This document shows, one piece after another, positions 37,948-46,646 of a stretch of DNA of 64,000 bases. The stretch spans positions 1,741,331-1,805,330 of the forward strand of contig NZ_KI912577.1 in assembly GCF_000519085.1 (NCBI RefSeq), read 5' to 3'. Numbering within the stretch: the first letter of the stretch is position 1; each line of letters begins with the position of its first letter. The DNA is from Methylobacterium sp. 10 (GTDB lineage Bacteria; Pseudomonadota; Alphaproteobacteria; Rhizobiales; Beijerinckiaceae). The notes under the pieces are model-generated. The model was not told the origin of the DNA and did not search any database. It saw nothing but the letters and a program-made list of their open reading frames with translations. The translations under genes and the position numbers were made by a program.

Positions 37948-38685
37948 ATGCGAGTTCTGATCCTCGGCGGCACCAGCGAGGCGAGCACCCTGGTGAAGCG
38001 CCTCGATCCGAGGATCGACGCGACGCTGTCGCTCGCGGGTCGCACCAGCGCACCGAAGCGCGAGCCGGTGCGCACCCGCATCGGCGGTTTCGGCGGGCCC
38101 GAGGGCCTCACCGCCTGGATCGCCGAGAACCGGATCGAGGCGGTGATCGATGCCACGCATCCGTTCGCGGCGCAGATCGGCCGCAACGCGGCGCTCACCT
38201 GCAAAAGGACCGGCGTGGCACTCCTTGCCATCCGCCGCCCGGCCTGGGAGCGGAGGCCGGGAGATCTTTGGACGGAGGTCGAGACCATGGCGGAGGCCGC
38301 CCTCGCCCTTGGCGAGATGACCCGTAGGGTGTTCCTGACGATCGGCCGTCTCGAAGTCGGCGCCTTCACGACCGCCCCACAGCACGATTATGTAGTCCGC
38401 AGCATCGAGCCGATTGGCGATGCCCTGCCGGTGCCGCGCCTTGCCGAGATCGCCGCGCGCGGCCCCTTCGACGAGGCCGCCGAGACGGCGTTCCTCGCCG
38501 AGCGGCGGATCGAGATTCTGGTCACCAAGAACTCCGGCGGTCCAGCCACCTACGGCAAGATCGCCGCCGCCCGCGCCCTCGGTATCCCGGTGGTGATCGT
38601 ACGCCCGCCGCGGAAGCCCGACGTCGCCAGCGTACCTGATGCCGAAGGAGCGCTGGCATGGCTGGAAAGGCGCCTGGATTGCTGA
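37948..38685 (+). CDS. cobK: Precorrin-6A reductase
   Basis: The 245-residue NADPH-dependent reductase starts MRVLILGGTSEAS and contains VIDATHPFAAQI and LVTKNSGGPATYGKI, all CobK/CbiJ hallmarks. It reduces precorrin-6A to 6B. AAGGAG lies upstream of the ATG. It is the only gene of the 34-49 kb cob block on the plus strand, and its promoter must overlap that of cobL. A REP-like palindrome follows its stop. Confidence 0.94.
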   Translation: MRVLILGGTSEASTLVKRLDPRIDATLSLAGRTSAPKREPVRTRIGGFGGPEGLTAWIAENRIEAVIDATHPFAAQIGRNAALTCKRTGVALLAIRRPAWERRPGDLWTEVETMAEAALALGEMTRRVFLTIGRLEVGAFTTAPQHDYVVRSIEPIGDALPVPRLAEIAARGPFDEAAETAFLAERRIEILVTKNSGGPATYGKIAAARALGIPVVIVRPPRKPDVASVPDAEGALAWLERRLDC

Positions 38686-38699
38686 CGTCCCGCCCGCGC

Positions 38700-38740
38700 C
38701 CTCATCCTGAGGCCCCCTGCGCGGGCGCCTCAGGATGAGG
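38700..38740. repeat. REP-like palindrome between cobK and cobJ
   Basis: CCTCATCCTGAGG (38700-38712) and CCTCAGGATGAGG (38728-38740) form inverted arms around a GC-rich 15-base centre. The arms are identical to those at 9094-9207. It lies between the converging 3' ends of cobK and cobJ and could act as a bidirectional terminator or mRNA stabiliser. Confidence 0.8.
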
Positions 38741-38783
38741 TGGATGGGTCTGGGAGATGGGAGGACCACCGTTCGTCCCACCC

Positions 38784-39539
38784 TCACGCCGGAACGCTGC
38801 GGGGAGTGTAGACGAAGGGCGTCGCGTCCCCGCGCGGGATCAGCCGGGTGCCGGAGGCGCCGATGATCACCATCGTCGCCATGTCGGCCTTGGTCTCACG
38901 CGCCTGCGCCAAGGTGAGCACGCGGATCGCTTCGTCCGGCCGCGACACCGCGCGGGCGAAGATCACAGGCGTCTCCGGCGGCCGATGTTCGGCGGCGAGA
39001 CCGAGCGCGGCCCCGAGTTGCCACGGCCGGGCCGACGAGATCGGGTTGTAGAGCGAGATCACGAAATCCGCCCGCAGCACCGCCTCCAGCCGGTCTGTTA
39101 TGACCTCCCAGGGCTTGAGGTTGTCGGACAGGGACATCGCGCAGAAATCGCCCCCCAGCGGCGCGCCGAGGCGGGCGGCGGCCGCCAGCATCGCCGTGAT
39201 GCCGGGCTCGACGGTGATGGCGAGATGGCGCCATTCCGGATCGCCGGTCTCCACCGCCTCGAAGATCGCCGCCGCCATGGCAAAGACGCCCGGATCACCA
39301 CCGGACACCACGGCGACCCGTCGGCCGGAGGCAGCAAGTCGGAGGGCATGGCCGGCGCGATCGATCTCGACGCGGTTGTCGGTGGCGTGTTTCGTCAGCC
39401 CCGGTCGGTCGGGCACGCGAGCGACGTAAGGGATGTAGCCGATGAGGTCCTGCGCCAGCGCCAGCGCCTCGCTCGCCGCCTGGGTGAGGAGACGCGGATC
39501 GCCCGGCCCGAGGCCCACGACCGTGACGGAGCCGGTCAC
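38784..39539 (-). CDS. cobJ: Precorrin-3B C17-methyltransferase
   Basis: The 251-residue tetrapyrrole methylase has VVGLGPGDPRLLT at the N-terminus, SGGDPGVFAMAA near 80 and the CobJ-specific DFCAMSLSDNLKPWEVI and ISLYNPISSARPWQ. It methylates C17 with ring contraction. The start overlaps the cobI stop by 4 bases. Confidence 0.94.
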   Translation of the reverse strand: MTGSVTVVGLGPGDPRLLTQAASEALALAQDLIGYIPYVARVPDRPGLTKHATDNRVEIDRAGHALRLAASGRRVAVVSGGDPGVFAMAAAIFEAVETGDPEWRHLAITVEPGITAMLAAAARLGAPLGGDFCAMSLSDNLKPWEVITDRLEAVLRADFVISLYNPISSARPWQLGAALGLAAEHRPPETPVIFARAVSRPDEAIRVLTLAQARETKADMATMVIIGASGTRLIPRGDATPFVYTPRSVPA

Positions 39540-40327
39540 GGGCGGCGCCCCTCGCCGGGCACCAGAACCATCGAGAAGTAGGGGGCGTCGTCGTCCGGCT
39601 TCTCGGCCAGCGCGATCACCTTCTCGCCGGCCATGGTGCCACGTTCCACATAGACCGCGCGGTCGAGGAGGCCGGTCTCGGCCAGGGCGCGGCGCACCTT
39701 CGGCAGGTGGCGGCCGAGCTTCATGATGACGGCGGCGTCGGTGATGCGCAGGCGCTCCACCAGGGCGTCATGGCCCAGCGTTGCCGGGAGGATCGTCAGC
39801 ACATCGTCGCCCCAGGTGATCGGGGTGCCCGCCCTGGTCCAGCAACCGGACATGCCGGTGACGCCGGGCACCACCTCCACCGGGAAACGGTCCTTCAGAC
39901 GGCGCCACAGATGCATGAACGAGCCGTAGAAGAACGGATCGCCCTCCGACAGGATCGCCACGTCGCGTCCGGCCCCGAGGTGGTCGGCGATTCGCGTCGC
40001 CGCATCGTCGTAGAAGGAGGCCAGAGCGGAGACGTACTCGCCGTGCTCGGGCGGAAGCTCGGTGGTGTAGGGATAGACCAGCGCCATCTCGCGGGCCGGG
40101 TCACGCATGACCGCGTCGGCGATGGTGCGGGAATTGCCGCGCCGGCCCTTCTTGCAGAAATGCACCAGGACCGGCGCCTCGGCCAGAAGCTTCATGGCGC
40201 GGACGGTGAGATAATCCGGGTCGCCCGGCCCCATCCCGACGCCGTAGAGCGTGCCGGTGGTGACCTGTCGCGGGATCTCGGTGATATCCGCCGGCTCGGC
40301 GGGGGGAAGCCGCTCGCCCGAATCCAT
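39536..40327 (-). CDS. cobI: Precorrin-2 C20-methyltransferase
   Basis: The 263-residue methylase has GTLYGVGMGPGDPDYLTVRA after a short N-terminal extension, then AILSEGDPFFYGSFMHL and VPGVTGMSGCW, as in CobI. It adds the C20 methyl to precorrin-2. The ATG at 40327 overlaps the cobH stop (TGATG); an adjacent in-frame GTG at 40330 is an alternative. Confidence 0.94.
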   Translation of the reverse strand: MDSGERLPPAEPADITEIPRQVTTGTLYGVGMGPGDPDYLTVRAMKLLAEAPVLVHFCKKGRRGNSRTIADAVMRDPAREMALVYPYTTELPPEHGEYVSALASFYDDAATRIADHLGAGRDVAILSEGDPFFYGSFMHLWRRLKDRFPVEVVPGVTGMSGCWTRAGTPITWGDDVLTILPATLGHDALVERLRITDAAVIMKLGRHLPKVRRALAETGLLDRAVYVERGTMAGEKVIALAEKPDDDAPYFSMVLVPGEGRRP

Positions 40328-40959
40328 CACTCGATCTCGGTGGCGAGGGCATTGATCGCCGAGGCGGTCATGGCGCTGCCGCCGCGCCTTCCATGAACGA
40401 CGATGAAGGGCACCCGACCGTCGCGGGCAAGGGCCTCCTTCGATTCGGCGGCCCCCACGAAGCCGACGGGGATGCCGATGACCGCCGCCGGCGGGGCGAC
40501 GCCTTCATCGAGCAGTTCGAGCAGCCGGAACAGGGCGGTCGGCGCGTTGCCGACGGCGACGATGCTGCCGGGAAGATGCTCGCGCCACAGTTCCATGGCG
40601 GCGGCAGTGCGGGTCGTGTTCATCTCGGCAGCGAGGCCGGGCACGCGTGGGTCGGTCAGGGTGCAGATCACCCGGTTGTCGGCGGGAAGGCGCGAGCGGG
40701 TGACACCGTCGGCGACCATGCGCACATCGCACAGGATCGGTGCTCCGGCCTTGAGCGCGGCCTCGCCGCTGGCGGCGAAATTTTCGGAGGCTTCCACGTC
40801 CTTGGGCAGGTCAGTCATGCCGCAGGCATGAATCATCCGCACGACGACGCGTTCGGCGGTGCCGGAGAAGCGGGCGAGGTCGGCCTCGGCGCGGATCATG
40901 GCGAAGGACCGGGCGTAGATCGCCTGTCCGTCGCGCAGATAGTCGAGGCGCGAACTCAT
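40327..40959 (-). CDS. cobH: Precorrin-8X methylmutase
   Basis: The 210-residue protein has the catalytic His44 in RMIHACGMTD and the conserved VGNAPTALFRLLEL and GIPVGFVGAAESKEAL. It moves the methyl from C11 to C12, giving hydrogenobyrinic acid. The exact family length and the ATG overlap with the cobG stop support the start at 40959. Confidence 0.95.
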   Translation of the reverse strand: MSSRLDYLRDGQAIYARSFAMIRAEADLARFSGTAERVVVRMIHACGMTDLPKDVEASENFAASGEAALKAGAPILCDVRMVADGVTRSRLPADNRVICTLTDPRVPGLAAEMNTTRTAAAMELWREHLPGSIVAVGNAPTALFRLLELLDEGVAPPAAVIGIPVGFVGAAESKEALARDGRVPFIVVHGRRGGSAMTASAINALATEIE

Positions 40960-42311
40960 GGGGATGTCCTGAAAGCGTGGGCGAGGGTGTCGGGATAGGC
41001 CGGATCGGCCCTCCTTACGCGCTCCAGCGCCGCGTCGAAAGTGAGGAGGGTCGCCGACAATGCATCGGGCCGGCCATCGAGGACGATGCCGTATAGCCCG
41101 TCGCGTCCGACGAGGGTGAGCGAGGCGGCGGCGGGATGGGCGCAGCCCTTGGCGCAGCCGGAGACATGGGCCGATAGGCCACGCGCAGCGAAGGCCTCGA
41201 AGGCGTCGGCCAGCCGCGCCGCATCTATAAGTGTCGCCGTCGAGCCAGAGGCGCAGGCCGGCGCTCCTGGACAGGCGGCAACGGCCCGCCTGGAATCGTC
41301 GGCCTCCGTTAGGAAGCCCGCTGCCGCGAGAATGGTTCGCACCGCCTCTGCCGCTGCCGCGTCGGGGGTGACGAGGAGAAACCCCCGCGTGGGCGAGAGC
41401 CGCAGGGGCTTCCCGCCGAGGGATTCGGCCGCATCGGCAAGGGATTCCAGGGCGTCCGCCGTGCATCGGCCGAAGGGCGCGTCGACCAAGATGGCGATAG
41501 GCGTGTTTTCTCTCGGGCGTGAAGCGGGGCTGGGCTCTTCTTTGAGGAGAGTAGAACCGTGCTGCCCGCGCGCATTGAGAAGACGTGAGTTCAGGGGAAG
41601 GAGGCCAGGGCGCGGGAGCGATGCGCCGGCCGGGGTCGTTGCGGGGCGCAGGCCCAGCACCAGTCCGCCCCTGTCCGCGGAGGATAGATCCCGCACCCGG
41701 CGCTGCCCACTCTCCGCGAGCCGACGCAGGGCGGTGTCGAGGACGGTCGGCACGTCGTCGGCCGGGACGTGCCACCAAGCCGCGTCGCCCGCCAGGTGCA
41801 ACGCCATACCCTCCGCCGTGGCGACGAGATGGCAATCCGGCTGGGCTCCGCCGAGGCAGGCGCCGGACTCCGCCGCCTCGACGGCGACCAGCGCCTTGGG
41901 CGGCAGGCCTGGGATCGCCAGCCCGATCGCCTCGATCGACCCGGCCAGGGATGGGATGTCGATGGGCGTCGCTTCAAGGCCGGCGAGCGGCGCGGTCAGG
42001 GTGAGCCGCTGCGGCCCGCCGTCGCCACGCACGTCGCCGAGCCCGGCCGCGCCGAGTGCCTCCGCGAGGCCGCAGCGGGTCGCCTCGGTGACGCCCCTGA
42101 CCTGCAGGTTCGCTCGCGCGGTCACGTCGATATGGCCGTTGCCGTGGCTGCGCGCGCCCTCCGCCACCGCCCGCGCCTGGGCCGGCGTGAGGATGCCCAG
42201 CGGCGGGTGCACGCGGGCGAGTAATCCATCGCCGGTCGGCATCGGCCGGGCGAGGCTCGGGCACCAGCCCCGGCGCGCGGGCTCCGGCGAAACGCGGCGC
42301 GGCGCGCTCAT
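40956..42311 (-). CDS. cobG: Precorrin-3B synthase
   Basis: The 451-residue sulfite-reductase-like protein begins RRGWCPSLARPMPTGDGLLAR. Its [4Fe-4S]/siroheme-type ligands are at CPGAPAC and CAKGC in the C-terminal half, with the ferredoxin-like nitrite/sulfite repeats on both sides. CobG is the oxygen-using monooxygenase that makes precorrin-3B and so marks the aerobic pathway. A low-complexity linker of about 35 residues (rich in Pro, Arg, Ser) between the two repeats, around residues 232-267, looks inserted. Confidence 0.92.
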   Translation of the reverse strand: MSAPRRVSPEPARRGWCPSLARPMPTGDGLLARVHPPLGILTPAQARAVAEGARSHGNGHIDVTARANLQVRGVTEATRCGLAEALGAAGLGDVRGDGGPQRLTLTAPLAGLEATPIDIPSLAGSIEAIGLAIPGLPPKALVAVEAAESGACLGGAQPDCHLVATAEGMALHLAGDAAWWHVPADDVPTVLDTALRRLAESGQRRVRDLSSADRGGLVLGLRPATTPAGASLPRPGLLPLNSRLLNARGQHGSTLLKEEPSPASRPRENTPIAILVDAPFGRCTADALESLADAAESLGGKPLRLSPTRGFLLVTPDAAAAEAVRTILAAAGFLTEADDSRRAVAACPGAPACASGSTATLIDAARLADAFEAFAARGLSAHVSGCAKGCAHPAAASLTLVGRDGLYGIVLDGRPDALSATLLTFDAALERVRRADPAYPDTLAHAFRTSP

Positions 42312-45300
42312 TCGGCGGCCTCCGGCATCAATTCGTCGGCGGCCATGGCGTTGCGGCGGGTGGTCCAGAGGCCGCGCCGGCGCGCTTCGTCGAGCCGTTC
42401 GAGGATGGCGCGGGCGGCCTCGGGATTGGCCGCGCGCAAGGCGTCGAACGTATCGGGATCGGCGATCATCGCGCCATAGAGCCGGTCGAGATCGGCATCG
42501 GAGATGGCGTTCGTGGCGGCGGCGAGGACGAAGACCGCATCGATCCCCTGTGCCAGTTCCTGGGCGCCGCGATAGCCGTGGCGCAGCTGCGCCGCGATCC
42601 AGCGTGGGTTCGCGAGCTTGGCGCGGATGAGGCGCGCCGCATCCTCGCGGGCGGTGCGCGCTTTGGGCTTCTCCGGGTCGGCGACGTCGAGGCTGTAGAG
42701 GGCGGGTACGCGTCCGCCCAGGGCGGCGGCGGCGGAGAACCCGCCCATGGCATCGGCCGCGGCGTCGCCGTCCAGGAGGTCGCGCTCGGCGACGTCGAAG
42801 GCGTGGACATAGGCGTCGGCCTGCGCGACGCGCGCGGCAAAGCCCGCATCGGCCCTGTCCTCAGCGCCGCCATAGGCATGCGAGGTGGCGTCGAGATAGG
42901 CTTGACCGAGATCGTCGCGGCTTCGCCATTGTCCGTCAAGGGCGAGCTCGCCGGCACCGGCGCCGTAACGGCCCGGCGCGGCGCCATAGACACGGGCGGG
43001 AGTCTCCCCCCGGCGGCGCGCGGCGGCCAGCGGATTCTCGTCGTCCTCCTCGTCGCGTTCGGCAACGGCGGCCGCTGCGCGGGCAAGGAGGGAGAGGGTC
43101 TCGGGAAAGGTGTCGCGGAACGCGCCCGACACGCGCAGGGTCACGTCGATGCGCGGCCTGTCGAGAAGGGCGAGCGGCAGCACCTCGAAACCGGTGACGC
43201 GGGTGGAGGCATGGTCCCAGGTCGGGCGTACGCCCATGAGCGCGAGGGCGTGCGCCACGTCCTCGCCGCCGGTGCGAAGCGTCGGCGAGGCCCAGAGGTC
43301 CATGACGATGCGGGCCGGGTACTCGCCCTCGTCCTGCAGGTAGCGCCGCACCACCGCATGGGCGGCTTTCGAGCCGAGCAGCGTGGCGGCCCGCGTTGGC
43401 AGGCTACGCGGATCGAGGGTGGTGAGGTTGCGCCCCGTGGGCATCACGTCGGTCCGCCCACGCGAGGGCGAGCCGGCGGGGCCGGGGGGAACGAAGCGTC
43501 CGTCGAGGGCCGCGAGCAGCCCCTCGCGCTCGGCCGCCGCGCAGGCTTTCACAGAGGCCGGCGCATCGTCCGATGCCGATCCGAAGACGTGGAGGCCGTC
43601 GCGGGTGGTCACCTCGCCGAGGTCGCAGAGATGCGCGTCGAGGGCGGTGAGCGCATCGGCCATGGGGGTGTCCGCATCGATCCCAGCGCCCGACAGGAGA
43701 CCGGCATCGGCCGCATCGTCGAGGATCGCGCGGGCGATGATCTCGGCCCGGCGCGGGTCGAGGACGCTGGCCGAGGAATACTCTTCCACGAGTTCGCGCA
43801 GCCGCGCGGCCTCTGGGGTCAAGCCGGCGCATTCTGTCTGGGGCGTCAGGTGACCCAGCGCGATGCCGCCGAGCCGGCGCTTCACCGGGGCCGCCTCGCC
43901 GGGATCGTCGACGATGAACGGGTAGATCACGGGCAGATGTCCGATGGCCAGCGCCGGCCAGCAGGCCGGCGACACGGCCACGGCCTTACCCGGCAGCCAT
44001 TCGGTGGTGCCGTGGGTGCCGAGATGGATCAGGGCGTCGAACCCCTCCCGCAACCCGAGATGGAAGGCGAGATAGGCGTGGGTCGGCGGCTCGTCGGGAT
44101 CGTGATAGCCAGCCTTGCGGTCGGCCGCCCGGCCGCGATCGGGCTGCAGGAAGACGGCGAGGCGTCCCCTCGTCCCATCACCGAACTCAGGATCAAGTTG
44201 AGGGTTGGCCGGAGAATTGTCGGGCACCATCGCGAAGCGGAACGCCCCGTCGATGCAGACCGGGTCGGCCTTCGGCTCGCCCCAGCGTTGGTCGAGCGTG
44301 TCGCGCTCGTCCTGCGACAACGTGGCCAGCCAGCCGCGATAGACTGCGAGCGGCACCGCGAAGGTCGGCGCCTCCTTCGTCAACGCGTGCATCAGAGCGT
44401 CCGGCCCCGGCAGCGTGCCCACCGAATAGCCGGCCCGCCGCATCGTCTCCGCGATGGTTCGCGCACTCGCCGGCGTGTCGAGCCCCACGGCAAAGCCCGC
44501 CCGGCCGCCGCGGGCGGGGTAATCGGACAGGACAAGGGCGAGCCGGCGCGCAGCGCGCGGCCGGTGCTTCAGTGCCACCCAGGCCGTGGCGCGGTCTGCC
44601 AGGGCCGTGATGCCGGCCGGAAAGGGAATGGCGCGGCGTTCGCTGAACCCGTCGATCTCCGGCCCGTCCTCCTTGAACGAGATCGGGAAACCGGACAGCC
44701 GTCCGTCGAATTCGGGAAGCGCCACCTGCATGGCGAGGTCGGCAGCGTTCATCCCCCGCGCCGAAGCTTGCCAGGCCTCCCGCGAGGCCCCGATCGTGTA
44801 GGCTTGAAGGATGGGCGCGTCGGCTGCATCGAGGACGAAACCGGCATCCTCCCGCGCCGAGAAGGCCGTCGCCGCGATCACGATGTCCGGGCTGCGCGCG
44901 GTGAGCGTCGTCCGCACGGCATCGAGGGCCAACGGGTCCTTGAGACTCGCGACCGCGAGGGTGACGGCTCCGATACCGCGCTCACCCAGGGCGGCGATGA
45001 GGTCGGCTACGGGTCGGGTGTCGCCGCCGAGCACGGCCGAACGATAGACCAGGATGAGGGCGAGGGGGCGATCCGGCCCGGCGGCGGCGAGGGCGGTCTT
45101 GTGCGGAAGCGGTCCGCAGCCCGGGCACCAGGCAAAGCCGCGCGGCAGGGCGACCGGCGGCAGCGCTTCGACCGCGTGCCCGATCTCCCGGGCGAGACGC
45201 CGGACCATCCGGCGCAGGTTGTCGGATCCGCCCGCGCGGCAATAGCCCTCTAGCGTCTCCACTAGTTCCGGAGCCACCGTCGAGAAGGCGGTGAGGCGGG

Positions 45301-45691
45301 GATCGGGCTTGTCGCAGCCCGGAATGACGGCGAGCTTCACGCCGTTCGCGCGGGCGGCCGCGGCGGCGCGTTCGACGCCGTAGCGCCAGTAATCGAGGCC
45401 TCCGAGGCAGCGGATCACCACGAATTTCGACCGCGCGATTACGTTGTCCACGTAGAGGTCGACGGACATCGGATGGCGCAGCCGCGCCAGCTTGGCGAGG
45501 CGGAGCGTCGGGACGTCGACTCCCGACGAGTCCCGCGCCGCCGCCTCCCGCTCAGCCGCATGCGCGCCGGCCATGCCGGAGAGATCCGAATCCGTGAAGG
45601 ATAGGAACACGATGTCGCCGGGCGCCTGGCCCAGATCGATGGCGGCTTCGCCTTCGTCGAGGGAGACCGTGTCGATTCGGATCAGATGCAT
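42308..45691 (-). CDS. cobN: Aerobic cobaltochelatase subunit CobN
   Basis: The 1127-residue protein is the large, corrin-binding subunit (related to BchH/ChlH), with hallmark segments HLGTHGTTEWLPGKAVA and YPARIVMDLWASPTLRTGGED and a C-terminal RNPEAA-like segment before the stop. It inserts Co(II) into hydrogenobyrinic acid diamide together with CobS and CobT, which are not in this window. It is somewhat shorter than Pseudomonas CobN (about 1270). It is flanked by cobG (overlap) and a lipoprotein gene (13-base gap). Confidence 0.94.
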   Translation of the reverse strand: MHLIRIDTVSLDEGEAAIDLGQAPGDIVFLSFTDSDLSGMAGAHAAEREAAARDSSGVDVPTLRLAKLARLRHPMSVDLYVDNVIARSKFVVIRCLGGLDYWRYGVERAAAAARANGVKLAVIPGCDKPDPRLTAFSTVAPELVETLEGYCRAGGSDNLRRMVRRLAREIGHAVEALPPVALPRGFAWCPGCGPLPHKTALAAAGPDRPLALILVYRSAVLGGDTRPVADLIAALGERGIGAVTLAVASLKDPLALDAVRTTLTARSPDIVIAATAFSAREDAGFVLDAADAPILQAYTIGASREAWQASARGMNAADLAMQVALPEFDGRLSGFPISFKEDGPEIDGFSERRAIPFPAGITALADRATAWVALKHRPRAARRLALVLSDYPARGGRAGFAVGLDTPASARTIAETMRRAGYSVGTLPGPDALMHALTKEAPTFAVPLAVYRGWLATLSQDERDTLDQRWGEPKADPVCIDGAFRFAMVPDNSPANPQLDPEFGDGTRGRLAVFLQPDRGRAADRKAGYHDPDEPPTHAYLAFHLGLREGFDALIHLGTHGTTEWLPGKAVAVSPACWPALAIGHLPVIYPFIVDDPGEAAPVKRRLGGIALGHLTPQTECAGLTPEAARLRELVEEYSSASVLDPRRAEIIARAILDDAADAGLLSGAGIDADTPMADALTALDAHLCDLGEVTTRDGLHVFGSASDDAPASVKACAAAEREGLLAALDGRFVPPGPAGSPSRGRTDVMPTGRNLTTLDPRSLPTRAATLLGSKAAHAVVRRYLQDEGEYPARIVMDLWASPTLRTGGEDVAHALALMGVRPTWDHASTRVTGFEVLPLALLDRPRIDVTLRVSGAFRDTFPETLSLLARAAAAVAERDEEDDENPLAAARRRGETPARVYGAAPGRYGAGAGELALDGQWRSRDDLGQAYLDATSHAYGGAEDRADAGFAARVAQADAYVHAFDVAERDLLDGDAAADAMGGFSAAAALGGRVPALYSLDVADPEKPKARTAREDAARLIRAKLANPRWIAAQLRHGYRGAQELAQGIDAVFVLAAATNAISDADLDRLYGAMIADPDTFDALRAANPEAARAILERLDEARRRGLWTTRRNAMAADELMPEAAE

Positions 45692-45704
45692 GGGCAGCGC
45701 GCCG

Positions 45705-46646
45705 TCATGGCTGTGCCCTGGAGGACGTCCGCTCGGTCATGGCGCTTCGGCGGCCGCGCCGGCGCCACAGCGCGCGAAGGAGAATCACGCCGATCAGGAC
45801 CAGCGGCAGCCACGGCAGTCCGGCGACGACGAAACGCAAGGCCGATCCGGCGCTCGTGCCGAAGGTCTGGCCCGCTTGGTCCCACGCGTCCTTCATGGGG
45901 GCGAGGGGCCCGGCGCGCGCCTCATCGGAGCGTAAGGCGACGGAGACGATCTCCGTGTCGACGCGCTGGCTCAGGCCGCGCTGCTTGGCGTCGGCCTCCT
46001 CGATCTGGGATTGAACTTTCGCCAGTTCCTGCGCGATGCGGATCAGATCCTCCACCCGAGGGTCCGGCCGTGCGGCGATCGTATCGAGCCTGGTGCGATA
46101 GGCAGTGAGCTGGGCCAATCGACGGCTACCATCCTCGATGGCGTCTGTCAGATCGTCGGCGTGCGTCGATTGGCTCCGGAGCACGACGTCACCCGCCGCC
46201 TCGCCGGGGAGGGGAGCCGTGACGAAGACCACGAAGGGCGCGACGGAATCATGTGGAAGCCGGACTTGGATCTGCGCCTGCGGACGGCCCGACGGCCTCT
46301 GGCCATCGTCGATCGACGCGGCGACGAGGACGCATTTCAGGGTCGCCTCGTTCAAACAGCGGTCGCGCGCGGCTTCGAAATGCGCGGTGACCCGCTGGGG
46401 CGGTAATCCGATGGTCAGGTCGTGGGTATAGGCGAGCTTCGCATCGCTCGTCTGAACCAGCGGACGAGCTTCGGGATTGAGACGGGCCATCGCCCGCCTG
46501 TCCGAGGCCTGAAACTCTTGCCTAGGCGGGCGCGAATCCGAGCAGCCACCGATTGCCGTGAGAGCCGCCAAGCCGGACGCGGCCACGAGTCCGCGGCACC
46601 TGCTTGCCAGGATCCGTCGGACCATCCGGGCCGCCAACGGGCTCAC
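45705..46646 (-). CDS. DUF4349-like lipoprotein inside the cob operon
   Basis: The 313-residue protein has a lipoprotein signal (TAIGGC near residue 34), a periplasmic region with a coiled coil (about 200-245, IAQELAKVQSQIEEADAKQRG split by heptads) and one C-terminal membrane helix (about 267-290), followed by a basic tail. This is the DUF4349 layout. Its role is unknown. The ATG overlaps the cobW stop and cobN begins 13 bases later, so it is co-translated with cobalamin genes, which is unusual for this family. Confidence 0.75.
   Translation of the reverse strand: MSPLAARMVRRILASRCRGLVAASGLAALTAIGGCSDSRPPRQEFQASDRRAMARLNPEARPLVQTSDAKLAYTHDLTIGLPPQRVTAHFEAARDRCLNEATLKCVLVAASIDDGQRPSGRPQAQIQVRLPHDSVAPFVVFVTAPLPGEAAGDVVLRSQSTHADDLTDAIEDGSRRLAQLTAYRTRLDTIAARPDPRVEDLIRIAQELAKVQSQIEEADAKQRGLSQRVDTEIVSVALRSDEARAGPLAPMKDAWDQAGQTFGTSAGSALRFVVAGLPWLPLVLIGVILLRALWRRRGRRSAMTERTSSRAQP

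Noticed and set aside
42578..45253. 891-residue plus-strand open frame opposite cobN
   Set aside because: Antisense shadow; low-complexity Arg/Gly/Glu sequence with no recognisable motif.
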